Assembly: GCA_027307165.1 (NCBI GenBank)
Contig: DAHUXM010000028.1
Coordinates: forward strand, 117,403 to 181,402
Length of the DNA stretch: 64,000 nucleotides
Direction: 5' to 3'
Source of the DNA: Gemmatimonadota bacterium
GTDB taxonomy: Bacteria > Gemmatimonadota > Gemmatimonadetes > Gemmatimonadales > Gemmatimonadaceae
Shown: piece after piece, positions 46,181 through 55,039 of the stretch
Position numbering within the stretch: the stretch's first letter is position 1
Layout of the letters: each line of letters opens with the position of its first letter
Notes under the pieces: generated by a model
What the model saw: the letters and a program-made list of their open reading frames with translations, nothing else
Told to the model about the DNA's origin: nothing
The model's database searches: none
Translations under genes and position numbers: made by a program

Positions 46181-47329
46181 TTACGATGTATGCCCCGCAC
46201 CCGGCACTCTACTTTTCTCGATCTTCACCATCACGGTATACTCCGGATCAACCAGCTGGATGATCGGCGCCTTCGCGTTCTGCGCGACGAATTGATATGC
46301 GTCCATGACCGACATCCCGGACTGCGCACGCACCCATCCGATCATCGCCTTGAATGCGACGCGCGCGGCGTCCTCGAGCGGACGACCTGAGCCGACAAAG
46401 ATTATCTCGTCGGCGTTCTCGATACGCGGAATCGGCGTCGCCTTGCTCTTGATCAGCTCGACGTACACCTCGACGTTCAGTGCACCTTCGATCGCGGCAC
46501 CCATGATCTCGCCTTCGCCCATCGCGTAGTGGCCATCGCCGAAGGACAAGAGAGCGCCGGGTACGTTAACGCCGAGATAGACCGTATTTCCTGCACGCAC
46601 CTCGGGACAGTCCATGTTGCCGCCGAAATTGCCAGGCACGATCGTGGTGCGAACTTCACCACCGGCCGGTGCGACGCCGATGCAGCCAAGGAACGGCGCC
46701 AGCGGCACCGACCACGAATACTTGCCGTCGGCCGACTTGGCGCGAGCCGCGGTGCGTTTCGCATCCACGTCGTATCGCCACGTCGTTTCCGGAAAATCCG
46801 GTCCGAGCATCGCGGTCTGATCGTTGCCGACGAGTGCACCAAACCCTGGACTGAAAGACGATACCGCATATGAGCGCGCAGGCTCGAGTTTCACGATGTG
46901 AATCGCGACCGTGTCGCCCTGCTCGGCGCCATCCACGTAGAATGGGCCCGTCTGCGGATTGTCGTGGCCAGGGGCCATCTTTCTGGACGGAAGATCCGCT
47001 GCAGTCTTCACGGCGCCGTCGAAGCAGTCTTCCGTCCATGTCACGATGCGCGTGCCCGACTTGATGTGCTGTTTCGGGGCCGCGCCGCCGAACGTGTACA
47101 CGAGATCGGCGTGCTGAGGGATCCAGTTGAGCGTCGGTGCGTCGGCGGGAATATTCGCGACACTGGTTGGCGCTGCCGCGGTCGCCATCGCGGTCCCGGC
47201 AGCTGGTGCTACGCCGCTCGAAGCAACAGAATCACCGCCCGACGATTCGCGTGCGCCGTCCTTGCACGCTGCCATTACGCCAAGGACACCGAGTGGTGCA
47301 CTGATGAGGAACTGTCTGCGTGTGTTCAT
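46181..47329 (-). CDS. Acetamidase/formamidase-family protein, Tat-exported
   Basis: The 382-aa protein starts with a twin-arginine signal (NTRRQFLISAPLGVLGVMAACKD; a lipobox-like cysteine at 22) and an Ala/Ser-rich linker. Then comes the FmdA_AmdA pattern: SGTRIVTWTEDCFDGAVKTAAD, NPQTGPFYVDGAEQGDTVAIHIVKLEP, IGVAPAGGEVRTTIVPGNFGGNMDCPEVRAGNTVYLGVNVPGALLSFGDGHYAMGEGE. It would hydrolyse short amides in the periplasm. ATG 47329 is chosen because it precedes the signal; the frame is open upstream to 47485. Confidence 0.92.
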   Translation of the reverse strand: MNTRRQFLISAPLGVLGVMAACKDGARESSGGDSVASSGVAPAAGTAMATAAAPTSVANIPADAPTLNWIPQHADLVYTFGGAAPKQHIKSGTRIVTWTEDCFDGAVKTAADLPSRKMAPGHDNPQTGPFYVDGAEQGDTVAIHIVKLEPARSYAVSSFSPGFGALVGNDQTAMLGPDFPETTWRYDVDAKRTAARAKSADGKYSWSVPLAPFLGCIGVAPAGGEVRTTIVPGNFGGNMDCPEVRAGNTVYLGVNVPGALLSFGDGHYAMGEGEIMGAAIEGALNVEVYVELIKSKATPIPRIENADEIIFVGSGRPLEDAARVAFKAMIGWVRAQSGMSVMDAYQFVAQNAKAPIIQLVDPEYTVMVKIEKSRVPGAGHTS

Positions 47330-47387
47330 CCTAGCTTGCCATTGGGTTTGCGATCGTGATGGGTGATGCGTCCGCCGGAACCGGGAA

Positions 47388-47537
47388 TCATAATTGCCAC
47401 AGTCCGTGATCTGCGCCTCCCTTGATGTAGATGGCGAATGTACCCTTTCCCGGAATCTCCATAGCGGGATGCGCAACGAAGGCACCGTGTCTCGTCACAG
47501 CATCCGAGGCGACAATCTCGGGGAAATGTATCTTCAT
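47388..47537 (-). CDS. Short open frame, possible remnant
   Basis: A 49-aa frame (KIHFPEIVASDAVTRHGAFVAHPAMEIPGKGTFAIYIKGGADHGLWQL) has protein-like composition, with a conserved-looking end, and lies on the same strand between the VOC and formamidase genes. It reads like the C-terminal piece of a larger small-molecule-binding protein, but I cannot name the family. A start further upstream at 47573 is possible. Confidence 0.35.
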   Translation of the reverse strand: MKIHFPEIVASDAVTRHGAFVAHPAMEIPGKGTFAIYIKGGADHGLWQL

Positions 47538-47593
47538 TCGACCCCGTGTGTTTGCCGTGCGACGCGCTGGCACGTCTGCAGGCGCGCGGGACG

Positions 47594-47968
47594 CTATCCC
47601 TGAGTAAAGCGCAACGTGTTGCCGTCGGGATCATTGACGTAAAACTCGCGCGTGCCCCAGGTCTGGTCGAGTGGACCTTCGTGCACTTCCTGCGGCGCCT
47701 CCGGGTTGCCGGGCGTCTCGAGTCCCCGTTCGCGGAACCTCCGAAACAGTGCGTCGATGTCGGTGGTCGTGACGGCGACTACGGCACCGAAGACTCCATC
47801 GCCGCGGTGGCTCGAGAGGAACAGGTGAGCGCCATCGCGGGCGAGAACGCTGAACGACGGATCGTCTAGCTCGGCATCGCCATCGACGCGGTCGAAATCG
47901 AGAATGCCGGTGTAGAAATCGACTGACCGTCGCATGTTGCTGCAGCGTAGCGTCGCAATGATCGCCAT
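47594..47968 (-). CDS. VOC/bleomycin-resistance-like protein
   Basis: The 124-aa protein has the bleomycin-resistance/glyoxalase pattern: [56 protein letters not shown] and [31 protein letters not shown]. It lacks an obvious metal triad, so it may sequester a compound. It is a single-domain member of normal length and stands alone. Confidence 0.88.
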   Translation of the reverse strand: MAIIATLRCSNMRRSVDFYTGILDFDRVDGDAELDDPSFSVLARDGAHLFLSSHRGDGVFGAVVAVTTTDIDALFRRFRERGLETPGNPEAPQEVHEGPLDQTWGTREFYVNDPDGNTLRFTQG

Positions 47969-48023
47969 TGGGAAAACCGGGGTTGGAGTAGCCGGAGCCT
48001 TTCGCTCGGGGCAGGGTCTTGCG

Positions 48024-48926
48024 TCACTGCCAGCGCGCGAGCAATCGCCCGTCCCGTGAATATTTGATTACACTTAGCCCATCCGCGGAGTAGAGAGGGC
48101 CGTCTCCATCTATCGCGATGCTGTATGGAGCGGACTTGAACAACGTGTTCCCTGGAGTATTCCCAATCGTGGCGAGCAGACGACCATCCGAATCGAACTC
48201 CTGAACTCGGTAGAGCTGGTAATCCGCAACATAGATCTTGCCGTCACGGCCGACGACGACACCGGAAATAGAAGCCAACCTCAACGGCTCATTCGGAATG
48301 CCATCAAATGCCCGAACGGTCTCCCCTGTTGACGAAAGCGTCAGTACGCGGTGATTGCCCCAATCCTGTATTACGAGATTGTCGTTGCCGTCGACTGCAA
48401 TAGTCTCCGGCTGGTTCCATTGATTGAGGCCCGGGCCCCGGTCGCGATGCCAGGTTGCGATGAGCTTTCCCTCGGGTGACAACTTACGAATGATATCGGG
48501 CCCTGCCTCCGCGACATAGATGTTGCCGTGTGAGTCTGCCGCCACGTGCCCGCCCTCGTCGAAGGCACCGGCACCAAATCCGCCGAACGTTGCCAACACC
48601 TTGCCAGTCGGTGAAAGCTTCAGTACCCGATCGCGACCGCCATCGATGACGAGAATGTTCCCTTCGCGATCGAGCGTGATTCCGTCCGGACCGTTGTGGT
48701 GGCCCGGCACCGCAGCGAACACGTGCCATTCCGCGAGTACACGCCCGTGCGAGGATAGCTTCAGCAAGCGGGAACGGGCCTTGTGATCGGTATCGACCAG
48801 ATAGACGTTGCCACTTGCGTCGAATGCCATGTTGTCCGGCCCGTACAGACACAATCTGCATGCAGCTGCACGTGCCGGCGGCGCGAGTGTCAATATCCAG
48901 AGCAGCGACAGCAACGATGGCCCCAT
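48024..48926 (-). CDS. Secreted NHL-repeat protein
   Basis: The 300-aa protein has a signal peptide ([18 protein letters not shown]) and about six NHL-type repeats of the pattern D-x-x-G-N-(I/V)-Y-V-x-D/E ([93 protein letters not shown]). These form a six-bladed propeller. No catalytic residue can be assigned; NHL proteins often bind proteins or peptides in the periplasm. Confidence 0.85.
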   Translation of the reverse strand: MGPSLLSLLWILTLAPPARAAACRLCLYGPDNMAFDASGNVYLVDTDHKARSRLLKLSSHGRVLAEWHVFAAVPGHHNGPDGITLDREGNILVIDGGRDRVLKLSPTGKVLATFGGFGAGAFDEGGHVAADSHGNIYVAEAGPDIIRKLSPEGKLIATWHRDRGPGLNQWNQPETIAVDGNDNLVIQDWGNHRVLTLSSTGETVRAFDGIPNEPLRLASISGVVVGRDGKIYVADYQLYRVQEFDSDGRLLATIGNTPGNTLFKSAPYSIAIDGDGPLYSADGLSVIKYSRDGRLLARWQ

Positions 48927-49004
48927 AGCTAGTCCTCAGTCGTTTTGGAGATTCGGAGATTCGGCTGATTGGTCGAATCCCCGGCCACGAATCTGATACT
49001 CTGA

Positions 49005-49448
49005 CTATGCGATGAAATATAGATGCAGCATTGATTTGTGACCGCGTGCCCACCAACGGGGCACGTAATCCGTGAGGCCGACGTCGCCGTCGTGCGCTCC
49101 GGGAGCGGGGGGTAAGGTCCACGGCCTCCCAACCCGAATCGTCGAGTCCGGCACGGCCCAGCGCGGGTCGTCGCCAGGATGGAAACGCCACGGGCCAGTC
49201 AACAAGCGCGACGACTGACCGATGCGAATCTGCATTGCCGGTGTCGTTCCGGCTTTTTTACCAGAGATTGGCGTTGCGCCCGCGGCCGATTGGATGGAGA
49301 ACGCTGCAACGGAAATCAGGACGATCGTGCTGAAGAAACACGTCTTCACCAACCCTCCGCAATTCGATTTCAGCCGCACGAGCGGGCTTTGATTGTGCGT
49401 CGCGCTCGAAGGTCCGATCAAACCGCGAGGAGCCGACGGTCGTTGCCG
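49005..49448 (-). pseudogene. Remnant of a signalling protein's sensor N-terminus, frameshifted
   Basis: The frame carries a signal peptide-like segment (FFSTIVLISVAAFSIQSAAGA) and a jelly-roll-like start LLTGPWRFHPGDDPRWA, known from the N-terminus of periplasmic sensor domains of phosphatases and kinases. The expected DDSGWEAVDLTP appears in another frame near 49120-49150, and the original frame resumes as GAHDGDVGLTDYVPRWWARGHK. So a pair of compensating frameshifts is present, and the frame then ends at 49005, long before a signalling domain. It is a decayed gene. Confidence 0.55.
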
Positions 49449-49586
49449 CATGATGTTTACCGCGCGAACCAACTGGTCGTTGGTGGACACGGTGACATCG
49501 CACGCATGCAACGGAAGATGCCAGCGCTAGACAGCGCCGCAAGACATTGCATCAACGCTGACACAATGTTGACATTCAAGAAAACC

Positions 49587-49652
49587 GCGGTCAGAGTACA
49601 GTTTTCCGAAGGTGCGAGTAGTTGGCTTCCGGAAATTGCACTCTCACTCCGC
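49587..49652. repeat. Inverted-repeat element overlapping the MFS gene end (type b)
   Basis: Two opposed arms, GCGGTCAGAGTACAGTTTTCCG (shown in part; 49587-49608) and CGGAAATTGCACTCTCACT (49630-49648), share the core AGAGT-(A/G)-CA-(A/G)-TT. The 21-bp loop makes this about a 66-bp hairpin. The MFS stop codon (49644-49646) lies inside it. A related element is at 50877-50947. Confidence 0.6.
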
Positions 49653-50876
49653 TTGGCATGGTGTGCCACGCGCGGCAACGTAGCCCAGCGCAGACGCAAT
49701 GACGCACACCACGCCTCCCATGGCGATCAGCGCGCGCGTCCCGAACGCATCGGCTATCCAGCCCGAGATCGGACCGCCGACTGCGGAGCTCCCGACGAGA
49801 AACATGGTCTGAATCGCCAGCAGCCGACCATGCATGTCCGGCCGCGCACGCACCTGCACCAGCGCGGTCGTCGAAGTCGTATAGAGAATGCTCGCGATTC
49901 CGACGGCGAAGGCCACCGGCAAGGCGATCCCGACGTTCGGAGTCGCGGCGAGCCCGAGCAGGGTGACGCCGAGTGCCGCGGCGCCGACGATCGCATGGTG
50001 CACCGATACTCGACCCCGACGCGCCACCCAGAGCGCGCCCGCGAGACTCCCGACGCTGAGGATCGAATAGACCATCGTGAACTGCGCGTCACTCCCGTGC
50101 AGCGCGCGTGTCACGAAGAGCGGCAGCGTCACGTTGAAGTTGTAGGCGAGTGATCCGATCGCTGCGAGCATCGCGTACGTGATCCAGAGCGTGGGGATCG
50201 AGCGCAGGTAGCGAAGCCCTTCGCGCACTTCTCCCGGCCGTCGCGGATGCACTGGCACGCGCAGCAGCTCCGAGGAGCGCATCATCGCAAGACAGGCGAT
50301 CACCGCGAGGTACGTCACCGCATCCACGGTGAAGCACCAGCCGTAGCCCAGCGTCGTCACGAGCAGCCCTGCGAGCGCCGGGCCGAATATTCGCGACAGG
50401 TTGACGATCATGCTGTAGAGGACCACCGCGTTCTGCCGGTGCTCTTCCGGCACCATCTCCGTCACGAAGGAACGGCGCAGTGGATTGTCGAGCGAGAGCA
50501 CCACTCCGCCCGCGATTGCGAGCGTGTACAATGCAATCCACGATGGATGCGGTTGGAAGGCCAGAATGGCGAGCCCGATCGACTGCGCCATCTCCAGCGC
50601 CTGCGTCACGAAGAGGAGCAGACGCTTGTCCGAGCGGTCCGCGAAGGCGCCACCCCAGGGAGACAGCAGCAGAATCGGACCGTACTGACACGCCGCGAGC
50701 CACCCGACTGCAACTCCACTCCCCGTCAGCCTGAGCACCATCAGCGTCAGCGCGATGCTCGTCAGCCAGTTGCCGCTGTTCGAGATGGACTGGCCGATGA
50801 AGAACAGGCGAAAGTTGCGGTTGCCGAGCGACTGAAAGGTCTTGGACATCAAATGCGAGACATCGCCGAGGAACAA
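49644..50876 (-). CDS. MFS transporter (EntS/MFS_3-like)
   Basis: The 410-aa protein has 12 membrane segments and the MFS_3 pattern: FQSLGNRNFRLFFIGQSISNSGNWLTSIALTLMVLRLTGSGVAVGWLAACQYGPILLLSPWGGAFADRSDKRLLL, and FVTEMVPEEHRQNAVVLYSMIVNLSRIFGPALAGLL. It most resembles enterobactin exporter-like or drug-efflux MFS members; the substrate is not evident. It is flanked on both sides by related short inverted-repeat elements, suggesting it moved as a unit or marks an old rearrangement point. Confidence 0.9.
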   Translation of the reverse strand: MFLGDVSHLMSKTFQSLGNRNFRLFFIGQSISNSGNWLTSIALTLMVLRLTGSGVAVGWLAACQYGPILLLSPWGGAFADRSDKRLLLFVTQALEMAQSIGLAILAFQPHPSWIALYTLAIAGGVVLSLDNPLRRSFVTEMVPEEHRQNAVVLYSMIVNLSRIFGPALAGLLVTTLGYGWCFTVDAVTYLAVIACLAMMRSSELLRVPVHPRRPGEVREGLRYLRSIPTLWITYAMLAAIGSLAYNFNVTLPLFVTRALHGSDAQFTMVYSILSVGSLAGALWVARRGRVSVHHAIVGAAALGVTLLGLAATPNVGIALPVAFAVGIASILYTTSTTALVQVRARPDMHGRLLAIQTMFLVGSSAVGGPISGWIADAFGTRALIAMGGVVCVIASALGYVAARGTPCQAE

Positions 50877-50947
50877 TTGGGGTTAGAGTGCAATTTCCCA
50901 CGCTCGCGCATGGTGAGCGATGGATAATAATTGCACTCTGCCCCCAG
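50877..50947. repeat. Inverted-repeat element upstream of the MFS gene (type b)
   Basis: Arms TTGGGGTTAGAGTGCAATT (50877-50895) and AATTGCACTCTGCCCCCAG (50929-50947) match at 16 of 19 positions when opposed and enclose a 33-bp spacer. They share the core AGAGTGCAATT with the element at 49587-49652 on the other side of the MFS gene. Confidence 0.65.
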
Positions 50948-50953
50948 TTTACT

Positions 50954-51058
50954 CTACAGCGTCGGGCGGCGCCGCACGGTGTCGTCGTGAATCTGGAATT
51001 GGTGCGCGACGGACCGGATCAGATCATCGTTGTACAGGTTGCCGATTATCTGACCGCA
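50954..51058 (-). pseudogene. Copy of the last 35 codons of the 56-kb amidase gene
   Basis: This 105-bp stretch matches the end of the amidase gene (56156-56260) with 7 differences and no gaps. The frame is kept: 33 of 34 or more residues (from CGQIIGNLYNDDLI to RRPTL) are the same up to a shared TAG. It carries no upstream amidase sequence and abuts a truncated VOC start at 51024-51095. It is a displaced fragment, not a gene. Confidence 0.8.
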
Positions 51059-51095
51059 AGAAGAAGATGCCGCCAATGCCGGCGACTCGCTTCAT
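51024..51095 (-). pseudogene. Truncated VOC gene start
   Basis: A frame from ATG 51095 reads KRVAGIGGIFF, the start of one type of glyoxalase/VOC protein, then runs into the copied amidase fragment and stops after 23 codons. The ATG overlaps the TGA of the upstream secreted-protein gene, as in an intact two-gene operon. The body of the VOC gene has been lost at the junction near 51058. Confidence 0.6.
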
Positions 51096-51814
51096 GGCAT
51101 CGCCGAGGTTGGGTGGTGATCCTCCGTTCCATCTGACCACCGTTGCGTCGTGATCACGAACTGGGTCAGGTGCTCGAGCGGATCAGCAACCGCGATGACA
51201 GGCGAACCCGGCAGATTGGCACCCCATATCGCGGGGTCGGTATCGGAATAGAAGAACATGAGGTGGGAAGGCCAGTGTGGCGCGCTGTCGCCACCGTATC
51301 CCAGCTTCGACATCATGTAGCACATGGCTCCCGGCTCCATCGGCGGCAGTTCATTCCTGGCGAGAGCGGCTGCGATGGAGTCGTTGACCTGAGCAAGCGA
51401 TTGTCCCTTCAGCGCGAGGTCGGTGATCCTGGTGACGCGTAGAAGGTATGTACGCGCTGCCGCCGCATTGACACACATGGGAACGCGCACTCGCGGGTTC
51501 CAGAAGTCAGGATCGGCCGCCGCCGACCATCCACGCCCCACGATGCAAACGAAACCGTTCCTGCCTCTGACCGCTGTCGTGTAACCATGGCGTTCGAGAA
51601 CCATTACATCCGCGTCACGTGAAATCGAGTTCGGCGCCGCGGTTCGCGCCAGCGCTATTTCCGCACCACGATCCGCCATCATGTACTGGTCGATCGGGGC
51701 CATTTTCGGATAGGACGTCGTCGCATCCTGCGCCGTCGCCCGATGTGTAATACCGAGCACAACGAGCAGCGCGAAGCTCCTGGTTGTGATTGCGGCAATC
51801 TTCTTCGTCCGCAT
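51092..51814 (-). CDS. Secreted protein of unknown function
   Basis: The 240-aa protein has a clear signal peptide (RTKKIAAITTRSFALLVVLGITHRATAQD) and AGGAGA before ATG 51814. The mature part has Cys-containing blocks (FVCIVGRGWSAAADPDFWNPRVRVPMCVNAAAARTY; MEPGAMCYMMSKLGYGGDSAPHWPSHLMFFYSDTDPAIWGANLPGSPV) that recur in uncharacterised proteins of soil bacteria. Function is unknown. Its stop overlaps the truncated VOC start. Confidence 0.72.
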   Translation of the reverse strand: MRTKKIAAITTRSFALLVVLGITHRATAQDATTSYPKMAPIDQYMMADRGAEIALARTAAPNSISRDADVMVLERHGYTTAVRGRNGFVCIVGRGWSAAADPDFWNPRVRVPMCVNAAAARTYLLRVTRITDLALKGQSLAQVNDSIAAALARNELPPMEPGAMCYMMSKLGYGGDSAPHWPSHLMFFYSDTDPAIWGANLPGSPVIAVADPLEHLTQFVITTQRWSDGTEDHHPTSAMP

Positions 51815-51903
51815 TGTTTTCTTCTCCTGGGGAATGGGGGCGCTGGGGGAGAGGCCTTCGTTCGGAATGCAGTGTCCCGCCGCCGTCGTTAGTCGAGCAG
51901 CGT

Positions 51904-52260
51904 CTATCTGCTCGGCCGGACCCGCAGGAAGGCTCGCACCTCGACTGGCGCCCGGCAGGCGACGACGGCCTTGCGTCCCCACTCCAGTGCCTCGTCCATG
52001 TCAGCCGCCTCCAGTATCCAGAAACCCCCTATGTGCTCCTTGGTCTCGAGGTACGGCCCGTCGGTCACGACCACGTCGCCACCGGCCTGCTTACGCAGCG
52101 ATTTCGCCTTGTGTGCCGATTCCAGGCCCCCAGCAAAAAACCTGGCGCCGGCGGCATCCATTTGCTGGTTGAGCGCACCGATGTCGCGGATCATCGCGTC
52201 GCCTTCCAGCGACGGGTCGTAGTTGTCGGGGTGATGAATGGCAACCAGATATTGCGGCAT
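51904..52260 (-). CDS. YCII/DGPF-family protein
   Basis: The 118-aa protein begins PQYLVAIHHPDNYDP and carries TDGPYLETKEHIGGFWILEAADMDEALEWGRKAVVACRAPVEVR, the YCII signature. YCII proteins pair with ECF42 sigma factors in many soil bacteria; here the sigma gene is directly upstream on the same strand. GGAGAAG lies just before ATG 52260. Function in the pair is unknown. Confidence 0.88.
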   Translation of the reverse strand: MPQYLVAIHHPDNYDPSLEGDAMIRDIGALNQQMDAAGARFFAGGLESAHKAKSLRKQAGGDVVVTDGPYLETKEHIGGFWILEAADMDEALEWGRKAVVACRAPVEVRAFLRVRPSR

Positions 52261-52433
52261 CTTCTCTCCGTTACGGATCTTCAGGCGGCCTCATTGCCGC
52301 CCTTCAGTGTATAGTCGAATGGCCGGACCCGGATTCGACAACTCGTTCCGGAAATCCCGCGCCTTCGCGCTCCAGATCTCTGTCTTGCGCCCCCAATCCT
52401 GTCAATGCTCGCATCGGATTCTGACGAGTCTCC

Positions 52434-53687
52434 TCAATCCAGCTGCCGAATCCGCTCCTGCAGGAATTGGCGCTCCGGCTCCTGTTGGGTCAGAGCCAGA
52501 GCCTTTTCATAAGAGGACCGAGCCTCGCTTGTCCTGCCAAGCCGCCGGTACATGTCCGCGCGGGCGGAGTGCGCCAGGTAATAATCTGCAAGCTCGCCAC
52601 GCTCCAGAATCGCGTCGATGAGCGTCAGACCAGCCTCGGGACCATCGCACATCGCGACCGCCACGGCACGGTTCAGTTGCACGACGGGCGAAGGCTGGAT
52701 TCGCGCCAGTCGGTCGTAAAGCGCGACGATCTGGCGCCAGTCCGTGAGAGCGACCGATTCGGCCTCTGCATGCACAGCCGCAATCGCAGCCTGAAGTGTG
52801 TATGGCCCGAAGCGCTGCGAGATCATGGCCTTCTCCACCAGGGCGACTCCCTCCGCGATCTGCTCGCGGTTCCAGAGCGCGCGATCCTGATTCTCCAGCA
52901 GGATGAGTTCGGCAGTGGCAGAGGTCCTCGCGGCTCGACGGGATTCGTGCAGCAGCATAAGGCCGAGCAGCCCAAGGACTTCGGGCTCGGGCTGGAGCTC
53001 GGCCAGCAACCTGCCGAGTCGAATTGCCTCGCCGGTCAGCTCGGCGCGCGTCACCTCCGCGCCTGACGCGGCGGAGTAACCCTCGTTGAAGACGAGATAG
53101 ACGACGTGAAGCACCGCGCCGAGTCGCTCCGGCAACTCCTGAGGCGTCGGCACCTCGTATGGAATGGGAATCTCTCGAATCTTCGCCTTCGCGCGCACAA
53201 TCCGCTGCGCCAGTGTGCGCGGAGTGGTGAGGAACGCCTTTGCTATCTCCTCGGTTGTCAGCCCGCACACCTCCCGCAAGGTGAGCGCAACGCGCGCGTC
53301 CGGCGCCAGCGATGGGTGACAGCATGTGAAGATCAGGCGCAGCCGATCATCCTCGAATGTGTCGTCTTCACTTGGCGTTTCCGCAGAACTCCCCTGCGTC
53401 TCGAGATATCGCGCGAGCTCTTCCTGCGACGAATCCGATCTTGCCCGTCGACGCAGCGCATCGATGGCCTTGAATCGCGCCGTCGAAATCAACCACGGTC
53501 GCGGCTGGCCGGGTACGCCACTCGCCGGCCACACACTCAGTGCAGCCGCAAAGGCTTCGTGCATCGCCTCCTCGGCGAGATCGAAATCACCGAGCAGGCG
53601 GATGAGAGTTGCGAGTATGCGGGCCGACTCCGCTCTGTAGAGGGAGCCGAGCAATTCGCGGATCTGCTCGGGGGAACGCTCAGACAT
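52434..53687 (-). CDS. ECF42-like RNA polymerase sigma factor with C-terminal extension
   Basis: The 417-aa protein has sigma region 2 (RILATLIRLLGDFDLAEEAMHEAFAAALSVWPASGVPGQPRPWLISTARFKAIDALRRRAR), region 4 (LTLREVCGLTTEEIAKAFLTTPRTLAQRIVRAKAKI) and a long C-terminal extension with TPR-like repeats (EVLGLLGLMLLHESRRAARTSATAELILLENQDRALWN; LADYYLAHSARADMYRRLGRTSEARSSYEKALALTQ). This is the ECF42/SigJ architecture, with the extension acting in cis instead of an anti-sigma factor. It is directly upstream of the YCII gene, as usual. Confidence 0.92.
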   Translation of the reverse strand: MSERSPEQIRELLGSLYRAESARILATLIRLLGDFDLAEEAMHEAFAAALSVWPASGVPGQPRPWLISTARFKAIDALRRRARSDSSQEELARYLETQGSSAETPSEDDTFEDDRLRLIFTCCHPSLAPDARVALTLREVCGLTTEEIAKAFLTTPRTLAQRIVRAKAKIREIPIPYEVPTPQELPERLGAVLHVVYLVFNEGYSAASGAEVTRAELTGEAIRLGRLLAELQPEPEVLGLLGLMLLHESRRAARTSATAELILLENQDRALWNREQIAEGVALVEKAMISQRFGPYTLQAAIAAVHAEAESVALTDWRQIVALYDRLARIQPSPVVQLNRAVAVAMCDGPEAGLTLIDAILERGELADYYLAHSARADMYRRLGRTSEARSSYEKALALTQQEPERQFLQERIRQLD

Positions 53688-53877
53688 GACGACGACTGTG
53701 GATCGTGCTATGACTCCGGGGTGGACGCGTGTCGTACATGGAGCTGAGGCAGGCCGAGTCGTGGTCGCCCTCGCCCATCCTCAATTGGCAGCGCGGTGAT
53801 GGTAAGCCACGAAGGAATTGGCGGTATTTTCCACTAAAGGTCACTCTGCCCGACTCTCACTAAGCTAATTCACACGG

Positions 53878-53910
53878 AGTCCGTCCCCACTCCGTCCCCA
53901 TTCCGTCCCC
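53878..53910. repeat. Tandem GTCCCC repeat, locus 1
   Basis: Three 11-bp units of ACTCCGTCCCC or a one-base variant follow a CGGAGTCC start. The same array, with the same leading CGGAGTCCGTCCCC, recurs at 60162-60206 and 61739-61765. It ends 8 bp before the enolase-superfamily gene stop. Confidence 0.75.
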
Positions 53911-53917
53911 TGTTGTA

Positions 53918-55039
53918 TCACTTCCGTCGTTGCGCCTTGCCGATGTCTATTACGGGCTTGCCCAGCAACTTCATATTCGGCCGAACACCCAGTCCTGGCT
54001 CGCGCGACGCCGAGAGCCGGCCCTTGAGCCGGTGCGGCGCACCATCGGCGAATGCAACGGTGACGTATGAGTTGAAATCTGTTGACGAGAAGAGGAATCG
54101 CTCAGGCGTACTGTGAGCGAGGTGTGCAATGGCGGCCGTGGTGATGTCGCCGCCCCACGTGTCCTCGATCGTCATTGCTATGCCAAGTGACACGCAGAGA
54201 TCGCGGATCTGACGTGCGCGAGTGAGGCCGCCGACCTTTGAGATCTTGAGATTGATGACATCCATGGCGTGATCCGCAACGCCGCGAACTACCATGTCGA
54301 TTCCGTCCACGACCTCATCGAGTACGAACGGCCGGTCGGTGTGACGGCGCACCGCGAGGCACTGCTCGTAGGTCATGCACGGTTGCTCGATGTACACATC
54401 CACGTCACGCACCGCGTCAGCGACCCGGATCGCGGCGTGTTGCGTCCACCCGGTGTTCGCGTCGGCGATGAGCACGTCGCCGCGCGACAGCTCCGCCGCG
54501 GCGGCGCGAATTCTGTCGATGTCGGTGTCGGGATCGCCGCCCACCTTGAGCTGGAACTTGTGATAGCCCTGCTTGCGGTAGAGCGCGATCTTCTTCGCCA
54601 TCTGCGCCGGCGACTCCTGCGAAATAGCGCGATAGAGCGCGAAGTCCTTCCCTACGTGTCCGCCCATCAGCGTTGCGACCGGTAGCTTGCTCGCCTTGCC
54701 GAGCAGATCCCAGCACGCGATGTCGATCGCTGATTTGACGTACGGATGACCGCGCATCGATCGGTCCATCAACTCATTCAGTTCACCCAGCGCCAGCGGA
54801 TCTGCGCCGAGCAGCTGGGGAGCGAGTTCGGCGATACCTGCACGTGCACCGCGTGCATATGCAGGCAGGTACGCAGGCCCGAGCGGACAGACCTCGCCCC
54901 ACCCAGTCAGTCCCTCATCGGTCTCGACAGAGACGACAGTCGAATCGAAGACCGACACGGCGTTGCCGCCGGACCAGCTGTATTTGCCTTCGTGGAGCGG
55001 CAGGTCGATCTGGTAGGCGCGAATTGCGGAGATCTTCAT
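53918..55039 (-). CDS. Enolase-superfamily dehydratase (cis-3-hydroxy-L-proline dehydratase-like)
   Basis: The 373-aa protein belongs to the mandelate racemase group: [42 protein letters not shown] has the catalytic lysine K165; D193, E219 and E242 (IADANTG; IEQP; VLDEVV) bind Mg2+; K268 (NLKISKVGG) is the other base. This set and the SQES stretch match cis-3-hydroxy-L-proline dehydratases. It would convert a hydroxyproline-type acid to a ketoacid precursor. ATG 55039 overlaps the stop of the TauE/SafE gene, so they are one operon. Confidence 0.78.
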   Translation of the reverse strand: MKISAIRAYQIDLPLHEGKYSWSGGNAVSVFDSTVVSVETDEGLTGWGEVCPLGPAYLPAYARGARAGIAELAPQLLGADPLALGELNELMDRSMRGHPYVKSAIDIACWDLLGKASKLPVATLMGGHVGKDFALYRAISQESPAQMAKKIALYRKQGYHKFQLKVGGDPDTDIDRIRAAAAELSRGDVLIADANTGWTQHAAIRVADAVRDVDVYIEQPCMTYEQCLAVRRHTDRPFVLDEVVDGIDMVVRGVADHAMDVINLKISKVGGLTRARQIRDLCVSLGIAMTIEDTWGGDITTAAIAHLAHSTPERFLFSSTDFNSYVTVAFADGAPHRLKGRLSASREPGLGVRPNMKLLGKPVIDIGKAQRRK

